DNA of 64,000 nt from Youxingia wuxianensis (lineage in GTDB: Bacteria > Bacillota > Clostridia > Oscillospirales > Ruminococcaceae), in the NCBI RefSeq assembly GCF_014385085.1, contig NZ_JACRTD010000006.1, forward strand, positions 137,597 to 201,596, in the 5' to 3' direction. Under the pieces are notes generated by a model. The model worked only from the letters and a program-made list of their open reading frames with translations, was not told the DNA's origin and did no database searches. The translations under genes were made by a program, and so were the position numbers. Of this stretch, positions 47,303 through 57,051 are shown in pieces (the first letter of the stretch is position 1; each line of letters opens with the position of its first letter).

Positions 47303-50300
47303 TTAAATCTCCCTTTCCGCACTCTTTTTGGGTGCTGTCTTTTTGTGTTCTGCTTTGGGCTGGCTTTTCAGCTGATCCACAACGGATTTTTTCTTTTCCC
47401 GTTCCTCCCTATGAACGGCGTCAGCCAAGTCCATCAGGGAAATGGGCTGACCGCTTCGGGCCTGCTGTTCCAGCTCTGCCACCGTAGGCTCTTTTGTGCC
47501 ATTGTTGATGATGCCGTCGATCATGCCGTAATCGTCCTCCACGGCCATCTCCGCATTTTTCAGCGGATTTTGCGGCAAGAATCCGGGTATCTGGGTAAAA
47601 CCAACGCTGTCACAGTAATGACAGGATACCTTACCGTCCTGCTTGATCGCAACGATGTCGCTGACGCTCATGGAGGGGCTGTGATAGTCCACAGGTTTTT
47701 CCAGATTGAATTGCTGATAGAGTTTTTCCAGCTGCTCCGGCACAGTGCCAGACTCACTCAGCGGAGCGGTGTAGATTAGGTCATAATTGCTGCGGTCTAT
47801 GGAAATGCCATGGGACTTTAACCAGTCCAGATTCATAAAGCGCACATTCTGCGGATCGTCACGGCTTACCTGATAGATGGCAAAGCAATCTCTGTTCTGG
47901 GAGAGAAATGCCTGTTCTCGTTCCTGCTGATGTTCCTGACGCTCCATGACCTTTTCGTGGAACTGAGGGCTTTTCTCCCATTCCTCACGATCCACGCCAA
48001 AAAGACCGCCATGATCCATGATTTCCTGCGGGTCAAACACCATGCTCTCCGTATTATCCTCATGCAGCACATAGACGGTCAAATCGGCGGCATCCAGTTC
48101 CAGCGCCCGTTCTCTGGTAACAGGAAGCATCCCATCATAGGAGTAGCCGTATTCCTGCATATCCGGTGTGGAGACCTGCTCATCGGGCATGGGGTATTCA
48201 TCCAGTGCCTGCTCCTGTGCCTCCGGCAGCTGGGAAGAAGCGGCCATCTGACCGACCTCTGCCTGCATCTGCTGATAGGCAGCTTCCTGCAAGGTCTCAA
48301 TCATGGACAACGGTGCGTATTTTACCGAGTCTCTGCCCAAATCGTTGTCATCACAAATCTGAAGAACTGCCTTCATGCGGGAAAGCTCCGGCATATCCAT
48401 CTGACCGCCATCCATCTCTTTCATGGACGCAGCATCATAAAGGGTATAATCCCAGCCGCTGTCACAGGGCTGGATATGAAGATAGGTGGCATCGTCGATC
48501 AGAAACAAAGCCTCCTGCTGGTTGGCGTCCGCCCCCAGCACCTCCATTTCCGGTATGGCCGCCGCCAGTTCCTTTACCGCTTTCTGCACCAGCGGATTGT
48601 CACGGTAATAGTCGATTGCCTGGATGGTATCCAGGTCAATGGTCTGCCCGGTCAAAATCGGAAAAGGTCCTTCATAGTCGCTTCCGTCTTTCAGCTCAAA
48701 ACCAATGCCCTTGATCCCGTTCATTCGCTCTGCCGGAATTTCCTGATAAATGCGGACCGCTTCCTCCAAAGACAGGTTATCGTGGTATTCTCCGAGGTTT
48801 GGAAACTCCATGCACTCTGCTACATAGTAGGTTAGATTGCCGGTCGGCTGCTCTATCGGGGCGGTTTCCGGCTCTGCCTTTGCATTGGGGTCAATTCCAC
48901 GCTCTTTGCAGATTTCCTTATAGTGGCGCTCAATGTCAGAGATCAAAGTGCCGGAGGTCTTATTGATGGTCTCCAAACTGGCTCTCAGCTCTTTCAGTTC
49001 CTTGCCCCGACTCCAGCTTGCAATATAGCCGAAGCTGTTTTCTCCGGTCTCGATGCCAAAATACTTGCAGACTGCATAGGAGATGCTTTCAGCCTCCACT
49101 TCCTCCGTGTGGCGGTCTTTCCTCTGTTCTTGCAAAAACTGGGCGAGGGTAGAAAAGCCGCCAACAAAATTCAGCCCTTCTTCCTCGGTCAGCATCAGGC
49201 GTCCATCTTCCGCCAGCTCCAGCGGCTCTGTCAGCAGAACGGAACCTGCATGGTTTACAACCACTCGTTCTTCTACACAGACCGGCTCTCCGGGGTCGTA
49301 GTCAGAACCGCGCAGGTCATAGCAATAAACGCCCTCCGGCAAATCATCACGGGCAATCCGCCCGTTGGAGAACAGACCGGGTTTATCAAACATCTCGATC
49401 TCCTGATATTGCTCGTCATTGGCAATCTGAATCTTTTTCTGATTGTGGAGCTTGCTGTGGGCAATCTCGTGTACTGTGGCTGAAACCGTCTGCACCTCAC
49501 TCATGCCCTGACGAATGGCGATTTTCTGATGATCGGCAGAAAAATAACCGTCCGTATCGGCGGCCATTGCTTCAAAAGTGATCGGCACCGGCACGCTGCG
49601 GCGCAGGGCCTCCATGAATGCCTCATAATTTGGTACATTGCCGGAAAGGGAGGAAGCAAGCTCCGGCAAAGGTTTCCCATCAGTCTGGCTCACATCAAAG
49701 ACCTTGACCGGGCGGAACATGGGGATTTCGATTTCTTTTTCCTCTGTGATGATCTTTCCGTCTTTATCCAGAATCGGAGCCTTGGTATCCGGGTCCAGTT
49801 TCTGCTCCTCGATTTTCTTCTTGTACGGTGTGGGGGCGATGATGGTAATGCCATGCTCTCCCTTTTTAACATGACGTTCAAACTGGTCTTTCCACTTATT
49901 GTATCCGGCTACCAAAGTGGCGTCCGGCTTCTGCATATAGATGAGCATGGTGTTGTTTACCGAATAGCGGTGGAAGCGGGACATAACGGACAGATAGCGC
50001 ATATACTTTTCACTCTCAAACAGTTCCTTGATGCCCTGCTCGATGCCGTCTGTGATTTCCCTTAGTCGTTCTCGGTTGGTGGGTTTGTTCTCAGCCATGA
50101 TTTTCAATCTCCTTTCCAAGTGTGTGATTTCTGCTGTGTGTTCTGCAATCCATGCCTTTTGTTCTTCTTCACTTTCATAAAGAAAAAGATCCAGCAGGTA
50201 CTCCACATAGGTTTTCTTATGGATTGCTTCCACAAAGCGGGGGTGCGGTTCTTCCTCCGGTGTCTGGGGAGAATTGTCGGCCTCCCATTTTTTCAGCAGA

Positions 50301-50671
50301 TAGTAGTAATCGGACAGTATGCGATAACACCTCTGCCGGTCCTCCCGAAACTGCTGTGCCTCGGTTTTCTGCCGGACATACCTCCTGCGGGGAGGGGCCT
50401 GACTGTCATAGATCAGGCCAAAGTCCTGTGCCAGTTTCTCCGCCGCTTCTTTTGGGGAGAGGTCAAAGAGTTTTGCGGTAAAGTCGATCACATCCCCATC
50501 TGCACCGCATCCAAAGCAGTGGTAACGCTGGTCTACCTTCATACTGGGGTTCTTATCATCGTGAAATGGACAGCAGGCCATGCCAGTTCGACTGACTTTT
50601 ATCCCGTAAAACTCTGCCGCTTCTCTGGTGCTGACCGACTGCTTGACTGCTTCAAATACATTCTCTGCCAT
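47303..50671 (-). CDS. CHC2 zinc-finger / ArdC-like antirestriction fusion protein with YodL-type C-terminus
   Basis: A 1122-aa protein. Residues 30-60 form a primase-type CHC2 zinc finger (CCPFHDDKNPSM, HCFGCGADGDV). From about residue 192 comes an ArdC-like region (RYSVNNTMLIYMQKPDATLV) with a zinc-peptidase motif near residue 400 (VHEIAHSKLH) and downstream Glu (EVEAESISYAVCKYFG). The C-terminal part has YodL/DUF4316-like segments (VPEQLEKLYQQFNLEKP). An internal ATG at 50098 (MAENKPTNRE) follows AGGAGATTGAAAATC, so a second, ArdC-only product of 931 aa is likely. It may protect transferred DNA from restriction. Confidence 0.85.
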   Translation of the reverse strand: MAENVFEAVKQSVSTREAAEFYGIKVSRTGMACCPFHDDKNPSMKVDQRYHCFGCGADGDVIDFTAKLFDLSPKEAAEKLAQDFGLIYDSQAPPRRRYVRQKTEAQQFREDRQRCYRILSDYYYLLKKWEADNSPQTPEEEPHPRFVEAIHKKTYVEYLLDLFLYESEEEQKAWIAEHTAEITHLERRLKIMAENKPTNRERLREITDGIEQGIKELFESEKYMRYLSVMSRFHRYSVNNTMLIYMQKPDATLVAGYNKWKDQFERHVKKGEHGITIIAPTPYKKKIEEQKLDPDTKAPILDKDGKIITEEKEIEIPMFRPVKVFDVSQTDGKPLPELASSLSGNVPNYEAFMEALRRSVPVPITFEAMAADTDGYFSADHQKIAIRQGMSEVQTVSATVHEIAHSKLHNQKKIQIANDEQYQEIEMFDKPGLFSNGRIARDDLPEGVYCYDLRGSDYDPGEPVCVEERVVVNHAGSVLLTEPLELAEDGRLMLTEEEGLNFVGGFSTLAQFLQEQRKDRHTEEVEAESISYAVCKYFGIETGENSFGYIASWSRGKELKELRASLETINKTSGTLISDIERHYKEICKERGIDPNAKAEPETAPIEQPTGNLTYYVAECMEFPNLGEYHDNLSLEEAVRIYQEIPAERMNGIKGIGFELKDGSDYEGPFPILTGQTIDLDTIQAIDYYRDNPLVQKAVKELAAAIPEMEVLGADANQQEALFLIDDATYLHIQPCDSGWDYTLYDAASMKEMDGGQMDMPELSRMKAVLQICDDNDLGRDSVKYAPLSMIETLQEAAYQQMQAEVGQMAASSQLPEAQEQALDEYPMPDEQVSTPDMQEYGYSYDGMLPVTRERALELDAADLTVYVLHEDNTESMVFDPQEIMDHGGLFGVDREEWEKSPQFHEKVMERQEHQQEREQAFLSQNRDCFAIYQVSRDDPQNVRFMNLDWLKSHGISIDRSNYDLIYTAPLSESGTVPEQLEKLYQQFNLEKPVDYHSPSMSVSDIVAIKQDGKVSCHYCDSVGFTQIPGFLPQNPLKNAEMAVEDDYGMIDGIINNGTKEPTVAELEQQARSGQPISLMDLADAVHREEREKKKSVVDQLKSQPKAEHKKTAPKKSAEREI

Positions 50672-50677
50672 GTGCCT

Positions 50678-50956
50678 TTAACTGCCGGCCTTTCTCACAG
50701 GGGGCTGGTATCCGGCAGCTTTCGCACGCTCACTGGCAGCTTTGCGGCGTTCTGCGCTGTATGGCTCCCTGACTGATACACACCGCTTGGGGACGGTAAA
50801 GTTATGGGCATCCTTTCGGGTAATCTGGTCGGGGTGCTTTTTTGCCAGCAGTTCCAGCTTCTCCATCAGACGGGGATCATGGGTGTAGACCTCAGCCATT
50901 GGTTCTGCCTGGTTATAGAGGAGAATGGTTTCTCGTTCCGCTAAAGAGAGCTTCAT
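50678..50956 (-). CDS. Conserved ICE hypothetical protein, 92 aa
   Basis: A basic protein beginning MKLSLAERETILLYNQAEP with a Lys/Arg/Ala-rich tail (RRKAASERAKAAGYQPP). It overlaps the topoisomerase stop by 4 nt (ATGA) and ends 6 bp before the CHC2 gene. It is regularly found at this place in Tn1549-type elements; function unknown. Confidence 0.75.
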   Translation of the reverse strand: MKLSLAERETILLYNQAEPMAEVYTHDPRLMEKLELLAKKHPDQITRKDAHNFTVPKRCVSVREPYSAERRKAASERAKAAGYQPPVRKAGS

Positions 50957-53052
50957 CGGCTGCCTCCTTTCCGCTGGTCAAATTCCAGCTTGAAGTTAGC
51001 GTACTGTCCATCATCCTCCAAAACCACAGCGGCATCGTAGGTCTTTCCGGTTTTCTCCGAATATAGGCCCGTTACACGGACACGGCCATCTTTCAGCAGT
51101 GCAGACACCACAGCCTTGGTGGGCTGTTTTTTCTTGGCAGCCCACCATTTGTTATTTTTCCAGATTGCAAATTTGCAAGAATCATTCTGACAGAAGAAGC
51201 CTTTTTGCAATTCTGCAACTTCACCGCCGCAGCGGGGGCATTTGCCCACCACCTCACGGGGCGGAGTGAACAGGTACTCGGTTCCCTTGATGACCTGATA
51301 AGTTCCCACCAGATCTTTCAGCATGGTGCTGATCCCGTCCAGAAACTCCTCCGGGGCAAGCTGCCCGCGCTCGATCTCTCCCAGGCGGTACTCCCACTCG
51401 GCAGTCAGAAGCGGCGATTGCAGCTGTTCCGGCAAGACTGTTATCAGGGAGACTGCATCGTGGGAAGGGAGAAGCTGCACCGTTTTCCTGCTCTTTTTTC
51501 GTTCCAGAAAACCGGCAGATACCAGCTTTTCCAAAATACCGGCACGAGTGGCCGGTGTCCCCAGACCTTTTCGTTCGGCATCCTCCGGCATATCCTCTTT
51601 TCCGGCAGTCTCCATCGCGGACAATAGGGTGTCCTCCGTAAAGTGCTGAGGCGGACTGCTTTTGCCTTCTTTGACGATTGCCGCAGAAACCGAAAGGGTC
51701 TGTCCTTCGGTCAGCTCCGGCAGGGCTTTCTCTGCACCCTCTTTTTTCGGCTCTGCATCCTTCATTTTGGCACGGTAAGCGTCCTCCAGCGCTTTCCATC
51801 CGGGGTGCTTCACTGTTTTTCCTTTGGCGGTAAACTCCCCACCGGCACACGCTGCAATCACAACGGTTTCCGAATAGATATGGGGCTGGGCTACGGCACA
51901 CAGCAGACGCAGGGCCACCAGCTCCAGCACCGCTTTTTCTCCCGCAGGAAGGGCAGAAAGGTCTGCATCCTTGAGATTTCTGGTAGGGATTACTGCGTGG
52001 TGGTCGGTTACTTTCTTATCGTTGATGACTGTCTGCGGATCACAGGTAATGGCGATCCCTTTGCGAAACGGCATAGCATTGGCAACCAGATTGACCAGCA
52101 CCGGCAGGCTGTCTGCCATATCACCGGTCAGATAGCGGCTGTCAGTACGGGGATAGGTGCAGAGCTTCTTTTCATACAGGCTTTGCAGATAGTCCAGGGT
52201 CTGCTGAGCTGTAAATCCAAGCAGGCGGTTGGCATCTCTTTGCAGAGTAGTCAGGTCATAGAGGGCAGGCGGCTTTTCGGACTTTTCCTTGCACTCCACC
52301 TTTTTGATTGTGACAGCTGCACCCTGACAGGCTTCTTTCAGCTGCTCTGCGCTTGCTCGGTCACTCATGCGCTCCCCGGATACGGTAAGACCGGGCAGCT
52401 CCAGCGCCACGGTATAAAAGGGAACCGGCTTAAAGGTGTCGATCTCAGCTTCTCGCTGGACAATGAGCGCCAGCGTTGGGGACATCACGCGCCCGATATT
52501 GAGGGTGCGGTGGTACAGCACGGAAAACAGCCTTGTGGCATTGATTCCCACCAGCCAGTCGGCCTTAGCGCGGCAAAGAGCAGCATCCCGAAGCCCGTCA
52601 TAGTCCGCACCGGGGCGCAGGTTTGCAAAGCCCTCCCTTATGGCGGAGTCCTCCATCGAAGAAATCCAGAGCCTTTTCATCGGCTTTTGGCAGCCTGCCA
52701 GCTCATAGACACTTCGGAAGATCAGCTCGCCCTCGCGTCCGGCATCACAGGCATTTACCACCTCCGTCACATCCGGGGCGTTCATCAGCTTTTTGAGAAT
52801 ATCAAACTGCTTTTTCTTATCCTTTCCCACCACCATCTGCCAATGCTCCGGCAGAATAGGCAGGTCATCATATCGCCACTTTGCGTACTTGGGGTCATAG
52901 CTGTCTGCGTCCGCAAGACCGGCCAGATGGCCCACACACCAGCTGACACGCCAGCCACCGCCTTCCAGATACCCGTCCTTACGGGCAGTTGCACCGATCA
53001 CCGCCGCCAAACTCTGGGCAACTGATGGTTTTTCAGCAATCACCAGCTTCAT
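50953..53052 (-). CDS. topB: DNA topoisomerase III (TopB, ICE type)
   Basis: This 699-aa type IA topoisomerase has the TOPRIM domain (LVIAEKPSVAQSLAAVIG, VNACDAGREGELIF), the active-site Tyr region (KLCTYPRTDSRYLT) and a C-terminal zinc-binding segment (KCPRCGGEV). The ATG at 53052 follows GGAGGTTGAAGAAT; the upstream extension is the end of the previous gene read in another frame. It probably resolves transferred-strand topology. Confidence 0.93.
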   Translation of the reverse strand: MKLVIAEKPSVAQSLAAVIGATARKDGYLEGGGWRVSWCVGHLAGLADADSYDPKYAKWRYDDLPILPEHWQMVVGKDKKKQFDILKKLMNAPDVTEVVNACDAGREGELIFRSVYELAGCQKPMKRLWISSMEDSAIREGFANLRPGADYDGLRDAALCRAKADWLVGINATRLFSVLYHRTLNIGRVMSPTLALIVQREAEIDTFKPVPFYTVALELPGLTVSGERMSDRASAEQLKEACQGAAVTIKKVECKEKSEKPPALYDLTTLQRDANRLLGFTAQQTLDYLQSLYEKKLCTYPRTDSRYLTGDMADSLPVLVNLVANAMPFRKGIAITCDPQTVINDKKVTDHHAVIPTRNLKDADLSALPAGEKAVLELVALRLLCAVAQPHIYSETVVIAACAGGEFTAKGKTVKHPGWKALEDAYRAKMKDAEPKKEGAEKALPELTEGQTLSVSAAIVKEGKSSPPQHFTEDTLLSAMETAGKEDMPEDAERKGLGTPATRAGILEKLVSAGFLERKKSRKTVQLLPSHDAVSLITVLPEQLQSPLLTAEWEYRLGEIERGQLAPEEFLDGISTMLKDLVGTYQVIKGTEYLFTPPREVVGKCPRCGGEVAELQKGFFCQNDSCKFAIWKNNKWWAAKKKQPTKAVVSALLKDGRVRVTGLYSEKTGKTYDAAVVLEDDGQYANFKLEFDQRKGGSR

Positions 53053-53725
53053 ATTCTTCAACCTCCCATTCTTCCCGCACAGGCGTGTGCAGTTTTTTCT
53101 CAATGCTGTTTTCCTCATCCAGAAGCAGGTTATAACCAAACCGGTAGTCATAGCGGTACAGTTTCCCCAGCAGGTCATTGATGATGATGCGGCAAGCCAA
53201 AATGACACGAGTTTTATCCACCTGCATCAGCTGGTAGCGTTGATAATTGCTGTAATATTCTTCATGGCGGTGGGTATTGCGGACAGCATCTTCAAGCAAA
53301 CTTTCTACTGCATCCTGACAACCATCCTCTTTTTCACCCTCCATACAGTTCAGAAGTTCCATTACCATAGGAAAGCTCTGTTCATCCATAGGAGCTTCTG
53401 CTGCAAGAAAACCGATCAGGGCAGATAAGAGCAGACGGGCTGCTGCCTGTTCCTGGTCCGTCAAAACAGCCATCGTTTTCTCCGCATTTGGCAGAATCTT
53501 ATCTTCCACAAAATCTGCCGCGTCACCGGAATAAAGCTGACGGACAGAATCTATGGATAATGAAACCATCACGGCATCCTGAGAAAAGTCAAAGGAATCT
53601 TCCTGTTTTGCTTTTCTCCGAAGTTTGTTTAACATGGTAGAAAGAATGTCTCCGCCAAAATACACGGCGATCACCAGCAGGTCAAAAACAACAATCAGCT
53701 TGATAAATATAATCAGAACACTCAT
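53033..53725 (-). CDS. Membrane-anchored protein homologous to the all-alpha domain of VirD4
   Basis: A 230-aa protein with one N-terminal membrane helix ([20 protein letters not shown]) and a soluble helical part. The segment LLLSALIGFLAAEAPMDEQ and the following ~65 residues align without large gaps with LLYCALIGYIHYEAPVEEQ in the VirD4 fragment at 61813-63118; the shared pattern continues through AV, RH, Y-Y-L-KT-IL. In VirD4 this segment is the all-alpha domain that recognises transfer substrates. No P-loop is present. The ATG at 53725 overlaps the previous stop (ATGA). Role inferred: adaptor or regulator of coupling. Confidence 0.75.
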   Translation of the reverse strand: MSVLIIFIKLIVVFDLLVIAVYFGGDILSTMLNKLRRKAKQEDSFDFSQDAVMVSLSIDSVRQLYSGDAADFVEDKILPNAEKTMAVLTDQEQAAARLLLSALIGFLAAEAPMDEQSFPMVMELLNCMEGEKEDGCQDAVESLLEDAVRNTHRHEEYYSNYQRYQLMQVDKTRVILACRIIINDLLGKLYRYDYRFGYNLLLDEENSIEKKLHTPVREEWEVEEYEAGDC

Positions 53726-53916
53726 TTTTTTCGTTTCCTTTCTTTGAGCCATCGTTCCATTTCCCGGTGGCAGACGCCTACGCAGGGACTTCCATAATTC
53801 CCGCAGCCATAACAGGGGTGGCTTGGGGGTAAAGAAGGAGGACGGGAAGTTTTCTTCCCGCCCTCCGGCCTGCGTGTCATCATGCGTTCATAGGGACTGT
53901 CTGTGAAACGGGTCAT
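53722..53916 (-). CDS. Small Cys-rich protein, 64 aa
   Basis: Pro-rich N-terminal half and a Cys cluster ([20 protein letters not shown]) suggestive of zinc or Fe-S binding. It overlaps both neighbours by 4 nt (ATGA), so it is tightly coupled in the transfer operon. Function unknown. Confidence 0.75.
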   Translation of the reverse strand: MTRFTDSPYERMMTRRPEGGKKTSRPPSLPPSHPCYGCGNYGSPCVGVCHREMERWLKERKRKK

Positions 53917-54668
53917 TTCATGCTGTCCTCGTCATCATTTTCTGCGCTGCCCCCGTCAGCGTCAGGCTCGTCCGACTCCTCATCCTCGGTTTCCCATTCC
54001 TCGGAATCTTCCTCGCCATAATCATAATCGTCCAGACTGTCATTGCCCTTGGTCTTAGGCTTGTTCTTAACGAGCTTCAAGTAGGCAAATACACCACCTC
54101 CACCAAGCAGAGCCAGCAGCAGGATCAGCGCAGCCGGGTTCAGTCCGGCAGGCTTCTCTTTTTCTGGCTTCGGTGTTTCTGCCGGAGGTTCCGGTGCTTT
54201 TCCCGTACATTTACTCTTATCCGTTACACAGACCGGACAGGCCGTATTGACTGCCCCTGCTTCACATTTCTTCGTGCAGCTGCACACCGCAGGCGGCTCC
54301 TCTTTGGCATTTCCATCTTCCATCAGCGCCATCAGGTCCGCTTCATCCACCTGGTTCAGAAAGTGAACAGCAGTCTTTTTATCCTCATTGGCCCTGTCGA
54401 TCAGGATATAAAAATAGTTGCCTGCCTTGGTGGTAACGGTAATGAGCTGCTTGTTGCCACCAAAATCATCCACCAGAGCAGCATTGCCATCCGGGGTCAG
54501 CGGAGGTGCTTTTTCGGGTTCTTCCACCACCACATTGCTGTCATTAGTGGTATCCTCTGCCGGGGGCGGCGCTGCGCCCTGGGCAAAAGCGTGAACGGTA
54601 AAGCCCGATGCCAGAACCAGCGTCAGGCAAAGGGCGGAAAGTGTTCGGAGCAATCGTTTATTCCTCAT
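53913..54668 (-). CDS. DUF4366 family surface protein
   Basis: A 251-aa protein with a signal peptide ([20 protein letters not shown]), an extracellular domain ([19 protein letters not shown]), a Cys-rich stretch ([19 protein letters not shown]), a C-terminal membrane helix ([20 protein letters not shown]) and a very acidic cytoplasmic tail. DUF4366 proteins belong to the conserved transfer operon of Tn1549-type ICEs. The ATG at 54668 follows AGGAGGAAAACAGCT. A role in mating-channel assembly or cell contact is inferred. Confidence 0.85.
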   Translation of the reverse strand: MRNKRLLRTLSALCLTLVLASGFTVHAFAQGAAPPPAEDTTNDSNVVVEEPEKAPPLTPDGNAALVDDFGGNKQLITVTTKAGNYFYILIDRANEDKKTAVHFLNQVDEADLMALMEDGNAKEEPPAVCSCTKKCEAGAVNTACPVCVTDKSKCTGKAPEPPAETPKPEKEKPAGLNPAALILLLALLGGGGVFAYLKLVKNKPKTKGNDSLDDYDYGEEDSEEWETEDEESDEPDADGGSAENDDEDSMK

Positions 54669-54909
54669 AGCTGTTTTCCTCCTGTTCGTTGTTGTCATCC
54701 ACCATACTGCCGGGAACTATGCCTCCGGACAGCATGGCGCTTAGCTGAGCCGGGGTCATACGCAGTGCGCGCACCATCTGGACGATCTCCAGATTTTCCG
54801 CCTCGGTTTTCTGTGCCTCCAGCACCTTGAGCTTTTCCTGATATTCCGCAATCTTCTCGCGGACCTTGGTAATCTCCTGGTCAATGCGTTCAATTTTGTT
54901 CTTTGCCAT
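54658..54909 (-). CDS. DUF4315 family protein
   Basis: An 83-aa coiled-coil protein ([20 protein letters not shown]) with the family segment [18 protein letters not shown]. It precedes DUF4366 with an 11-nt overlap, the standard pairing in these elements. Starts after AGAAGGAGTGATAGACG. Function unknown. Confidence 0.85.
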   Translation of the reverse strand: MAKNKIERIDQEITKVREKIAEYQEKLKVLEAQKTEAENLEIVQMVRALRMTPAQLSAMLSGGIVPGSMVDDNNEQEENSYEE

Positions 54910-54938
54910 CGTCTATCACTCCTTCTAAAAAATCTCTG

Positions 54939-56675
54939 TTACCAGTTCATCAGACCGTAGCCCTTAATGCTTTGATAATTCAGGTCATAACTTTTGATCT
55001 TGCAGGCATCGCCGGAATTTCCCTCCACGGTATAAACACGGCTGCCATCGGTGCCGATGACGATTCCCACATGGTCAGCAGTACCGTCCAGATCCCAATC
55101 GAAGAAAATGGCATCGCCGGGAGCGATGTTTTCATATCCTCTTGCGCCCCATTGTCCATGAGACTGGAACCACGGAACACCCTGCCACTCACAGCCTGCA
55201 AAGCGCGGCTCACTTTTTCCTGCCTGGTTATAGCACCAGGATACAAAGCAGGCACACCATTCCACGCGGCTGTCAAAGCCATACCAGCTCCAGTAGGGAT
55301 AACCGCCCACATTGCCCACCTGACTTTTCGCCAGTTCCACCAGCTGCGGATTGCCGGGGCGGGTGCCGTTAATGAACTGCACACCGGACAGATCTTCAGA
55401 GCCGCTGGTATCAGGGGAACCGCCGCCAAACAACAGCGGCTTATTGCCCATGGTCTGTCGGTAGACCTGATACATTTCCATCTGCTCCGGGGTCAATAGC
55501 TCCGACGCCACAGCGGAAATGGGCTTGCTGGTGAGTTTCACATTCAGAATGTAATACTCATAGGGGACTTCTTCTGAGGTGGTCTCGCCGGTCTCCGGAT
55601 CGGTGGAGGTCTCCGTGCGGTAGCGGATTTCCACTTCCTCGGTAAGCGTCAGCTGATACTGTGCTGCAAACACACGCGCCAGCTCTGCCTGGGCGCTTTG
55701 CCGGGTATAGCCCTGCAAGACAGCAGAGAGAAATGCCGCCAGCTCATGAGGGTCATGGCCGATCATGCCAAGGTCATAGCGATACTCGTCATACCCTGGA
55801 TGGCTGCTTTCGATGTTGTCAATTTCCTCCTGCAACTGGGCTTCTCTGGCTGCATAATCTGCTTCCACTGCCAGCATTTCCGGGTCATCCGACGGATAGG
55901 TGGTGCCGGAGAGAACGGAACCGATGCTCTGCGCCATCATGGAACAAGAGGACATGGTATTCATCAGCATACAGGCGATGAGGAACAAAACCCCTGCGAT
56001 CAGGAAGCCTTTCTTGTGGCGCATAACGAATGCCCCTGCCTGCTGTGCCTTTTCTTTTACCGTCCTTGCGGCTTTTCCGGTTTTGGACGCAGCCTGGGCG
56101 GTGTTTCCGGCAGTCTGACCAGTGCGCTTGGCGGCAGCATACTGCTTTTTGATGGCCTGCTTTTGCTGCCACCGGGAAAGAGGATTGCTGGAAAACTGAG
56201 GATTTTCCTGCAAGGATTTCTGGTACAGGACATTTACATTTGCCTTTTCCAGTTGGCGCTCTGCCTGGGCTGCTTTGCGGTAGGGCTTCAGCTTGTGGCT
56301 GCGGTAGCCCTCCCGCACCAGATAAACGCCGGTCTCCACCGCCTCCTCGGACTTGTGGGCGCTTTCCACGCCCACATTGTCCTGTTCTGTTTCCCGGATT
56401 TCTTTGTGGAGCTTGCCCGCGACCAGATGGACAGGAGCTTCCTTGACCCCTTGAGAAACTTTGGAGGGTGGCTTTTTCTTGTCCTCAAAGGTCAGCTTCG
56501 AGGCCTTTTTTCCGGTATCCGGGTCAATGACCGTCTGCCTGACCTTTTTCTTTGGGATATTGGCCTGCGCCTTATCTGCTCTGGCCGCAGCTTTCTCCGC
56601 TTTACGGATTGGCTTTTCCAGTGCTGGGTCAGACCGTTCCTCATCAGTAAAGCGCAGGCGCGGTTCCTTATTCAA
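54939..56675 (-). CDS. CHAP-domain peptidoglycan hydrolase of the conjugation machinery (CD1108 type)
   Basis: A 578-aa protein: a basic cytoplasmic N-terminal region of about 220 residues, one membrane helix (KGFLIAGVLFLIACMLMNTM), an extracellular middle domain, and a C-terminal CHAP amidase/peptidase with catalytic Cys (VEWCACFVSWC), His (DHVGIVIGTDG) and Asn/Asp (EGNSGD). It locally opens the cell wall for the transfer channel, the role of VirB1 in type IV systems. Its start overlaps the 3' end of the preceding gene. Confidence 0.9.
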   Translation of the reverse strand: MNKEPRLRFTDEERSDPALEKPIRKAEKAAARADKAQANIPKKKVRQTVIDPDTGKKASKLTFEDKKKPPSKVSQGVKEAPVHLVAGKLHKEIRETEQDNVGVESAHKSEEAVETGVYLVREGYRSHKLKPYRKAAQAERQLEKANVNVLYQKSLQENPQFSSNPLSRWQQKQAIKKQYAAAKRTGQTAGNTAQAASKTGKAARTVKEKAQQAGAFVMRHKKGFLIAGVLFLIACMLMNTMSSCSMMAQSIGSVLSGTTYPSDDPEMLAVEADYAAREAQLQEEIDNIESSHPGYDEYRYDLGMIGHDPHELAAFLSAVLQGYTRQSAQAELARVFAAQYQLTLTEEVEIRYRTETSTDPETGETTSEEVPYEYYILNVKLTSKPISAVASELLTPEQMEMYQVYRQTMGNKPLLFGGGSPDTSGSEDLSGVQFINGTRPGNPQLVELAKSQVGNVGGYPYWSWYGFDSRVEWCACFVSWCYNQAGKSEPRFAGCEWQGVPWFQSHGQWGARGYENIAPGDAIFFDWDLDGTADHVGIVIGTDGSRVYTVEGNSGDACKIKSYDLNYQSIKGYGLMNW

Positions 56676-57051
56676 ACCATTCTCCCAGCATGAGGGAGGA
56701 CATCATGTAGTGCAGCTCTGCATAAATGGCCATCCCCACAGGATCGTTGAACATACAGCCGGACAGGTAGGCATAAAACTGTGCCACCACATCGGACAGG
56801 ATCTTCGCTTCGGTTCCTTCCAGAACCAGACCGCCCATGCCTTCCTTAGCACGGATGGCGCTCCAGACCTCTGCCAGACGGAGAAGCCCCACCTGACCGG
56901 TCTCATTCAGTTCTGCTGCCTGATCTGCCGCCGTGCGGCACTCACTTACCGCATCGGCCATGACCGTAAGCAGCTGGCTGCGCTGGGCATTTACCGCCCT
57001 GTCAAAAAACATCAGCGGGTTTTGATTCAAAATGTTGGGGTTCATCATCAT
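56668..57051 (-). CDS. ICE hypothetical protein, 127 aa
   Basis: A soluble, largely helical protein (NPLMFFDRAVNAQRSQLLTV; LSDVVAQFYAYLSGCMF) conserved between virB4 and the CHAP gene in Tn1549-type elements. It overlaps virB4 by 4 nt and the CHAP gene by 8 nt. Not recognised functionally. Confidence 0.75.
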   Translation of the reverse strand: MMMNPNILNQNPLMFFDRAVNAQRSQLLTVMADAVSECRTAADQAAELNETGQVGLLRLAEVWSAIRAKEGMGGLVLEGTEAKILSDVVAQFYAYLSGCMFNDPVGMAIYAELHYMMSSLMLGEWFE

